From: Acidobacteriota bacterium
GTDB taxonomy: Bacteria; Acidobacteriota; Terriglobia; Terriglobales; Acidobacteriaceae
Reading direction: 5' to 3'
NCBI GenBank assembly: GCA_021781255.1
Contig: JAJXXG010001282.1
Span: 1 to 7,377, forward strand
Length of the DNA stretch: 7,377 bases
Numbering within the stretch: the stretch's first letter is position 1; the number at the start of each line of letters is the position of its first letter. A model generated the notes under the pieces. That model saw nothing but the letters and a program-made list of their open reading frames with translations, made no database searches and had not been told where the DNA came from. The position numbers were made by a program, and so were the translations under genes. Positions 6,878 through 7,377 of this stretch are shown piece by piece.

Positions 6878-6901
6878 AACGGAGCGGCGCCGGTCTCCGT
6901 T
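6878..6901. repeat. Inverted repeat upstream of the lipoprotein gene
   Basis: AACGGAG (6878-6884) and CTCCGTT (6895-6901) form a 7-bp stem around a 10-base GC-rich loop. It lies 14 bases upstream of the lipoprotein ATG. It could be an operator, a leader hairpin that limits translation, or the end of an upstream transcript. It has no T-run. Confidence 0.4.
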
Positions 6902-6997
6902 GCGCTCGAGGAGGCGCTGCTGCAGGCGCCGGCGCAAGAGGTCTTAGAGCGGGTTTACTGGTTAGTACCTATCTCCTATTTTTTGCGTTTTTGGCCC

Positions 6998-7081
6998 AAA
7001 GTCGTCATTTCAGACGGTTTAGCTTTTGAGGGGGTCGAGTTAAACCGTTGAAAACAAATCGGTTAGATGCTAAAGTCGTCA
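6998..7081. repeat. 10-base direct repeat AAAGTCGTCA flanking a hairpin
   Basis: AAAGTCGTCA occurs at 6998-7007 and again at 7072-7081, 74 bases apart, enclosing the inverted repeat at 7014-7048. An exact 10-base direct repeat within 84 bases is unlikely by chance and belongs to the architecture of the AT-rich element. Confidence 0.55.
7014..7048. repeat. Inverted repeat / hairpin in the AT-rich element
   Basis: ACGGTTTA (7014-7021) and TAAACCGT (7041-7048) are perfect 8-base inverted repeats. Pairing continues inward with wobbles through GCTT and GAGT (7022-7025 with 7037-7040), giving about 12 pairs around an 11-base loop. No protein-coding or tRNA context is seen. Confidence 0.65.
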
Positions 7082-7216
7082 AGAATAAGGAGTTAGAGGC
7101 GTTAGCGGAGTTTGCGGCGCTGGCCATTTGCCCGACATGGTTCCAGTCTAGAGATTTCGGGGAAATAATCTGCAAGGTTCAAAAGAAAGCAGAACGTTGG
7201 TTGAGGTCCGTGGTCT

Positions 7217-7245
7217 CCCCGGTGCCCGAATGCGAGGCACCGGGG
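7217..7245. repeat. Strong GC hairpin
   Basis: CCCCGGTGCC (7217-7226) and GGCACCGGGG (7236-7245) form a perfect 10-bp stem around a 9-base loop. In that loop CG (7227-7228) and CG (7233-7234) can add two more pairs. On the plus strand it is followed after several bases by TTATTTGTTT (7253-7262), so it could act as a rightward terminator, though the T-rich tract is displaced. The arm motif repeats partly as GGGGCACC just after the stem. Confidence 0.65.
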
Positions 7246-7377
7246 GCACCCATTATTTGTTTCTAATCAGAAAGGGCAAGACCGGGGCCGGCCGCCCATC
7301 GACGACGGAATAACTCTCTGTGCGATCAAGGGAAAGGGCTACACTTGCGGAGGCAGGGAGCCAGTTGACCGACCCTC

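Larger units (their letters stand above)
6864..7377. other. 514-base right-end region without a convincing gene
   Basis: Bases 6861-6950 are about 68% GC and 6951-7100 about 42% GC, so there is a sharp composition border near 6950. The AT-richer part carries an inverted repeat (7014-7048), a 10-base direct repeat and, further right, a strong GC hairpin (7217-7245). The only frame of note, 7048-7266 on the plus strand (72 residues), starts with TTG, has no ribosome site and shows no recognisable motif. From 7267 to the end I see nothing interpretable. No tRNA or rRNA was found. The block from about 6950 to 7262 is best read as a non-coding, possibly dispersed element. Confidence 0.55.

Noticed and set aside
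6099..6947. 282-residue open frame on the plus strand
   Set aside because: It is antisense to the lipoprotein gene and ends in a run of Arg-rich low-complexity sequence. It has no ribosome site or recognisable domain.
7048..7266. 72-residue plus-strand frame with TTG start
   Set aside because: There is no ribosome site, the start lies in the arm of a hairpin, the stop follows another hairpin, and no motif is recognised. It is more likely non-coding repeat DNA.
6950..7377. Possible tRNA or other standard RNA gene at the right end
   Set aside because: No cloverleaf, GGTTCGA-type T-arm or rRNA-like text was found. The hairpins do not arrange into a tRNA fold.

Overview
The window looks like chromosomal DNA of a GC-rich (about 60%) Gram-negative-type bacterium. 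An outer-membrane TonB-dependent receptor and a lipoprotein with a lipobox imply two membranes. The overall protein style, a possible sigma-54 promoter and the intergenic palindromes fit an acidobacterium of the Terriglobia group. That placement is inference from resemblance, not a measured result.

Layout. A TonB-dependent receptor reads rightward from the left edge (1-1941). All other genes read leftward. It converges on a dienelactone hydrolase family protein (2022-2693), with a hairpin in the 80-base gap. Upstream of the hydrolase on the same strand is an unrecognised 176-residue protein (2784-3314). Its long leader region (3315-3636) carries a good candidate sigma-54 promoter and, at the far end next to the transaldolase stop, four tandem heptamers. 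Transaldolase (3637-4638) follows. The 249-base gap beyond it is mostly a nested palindrome of about 146 bases. Next is a tight two-gene unit: a lipoprotein with fibronectin type III-like repeats (5718-6863) and, 17 bases downstream, a fumarylacetoacetate hydrolase family enzyme (4888-5700). The last 514 bases hold no convincing gene. A GC-rich stretch gives way near 6950 to an AT-richer block (about 42% GC over 6951-7100) with inverted repeats, a 10-base direct repeat and a strong GC hairpin, which looks like a non-coding repeat element.

The genes form no single pathway. Transaldolase is central carbon metabolism (non-oxidative pentose phosphate pathway). The two hydrolases are generic carbon-carbon or ester-bond cleaving families whose substrates cannot be read from sequence. 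The receptor and lipoprotein act at the cell envelope. I see no defence system, transposase, CRISPR array, tRNA or rRNA. The most interesting parts are non-coding: the sigma-54-like site ahead of an unknown protein, the nested palindrome just upstream of transaldolase, and the AT-rich element at the right end.
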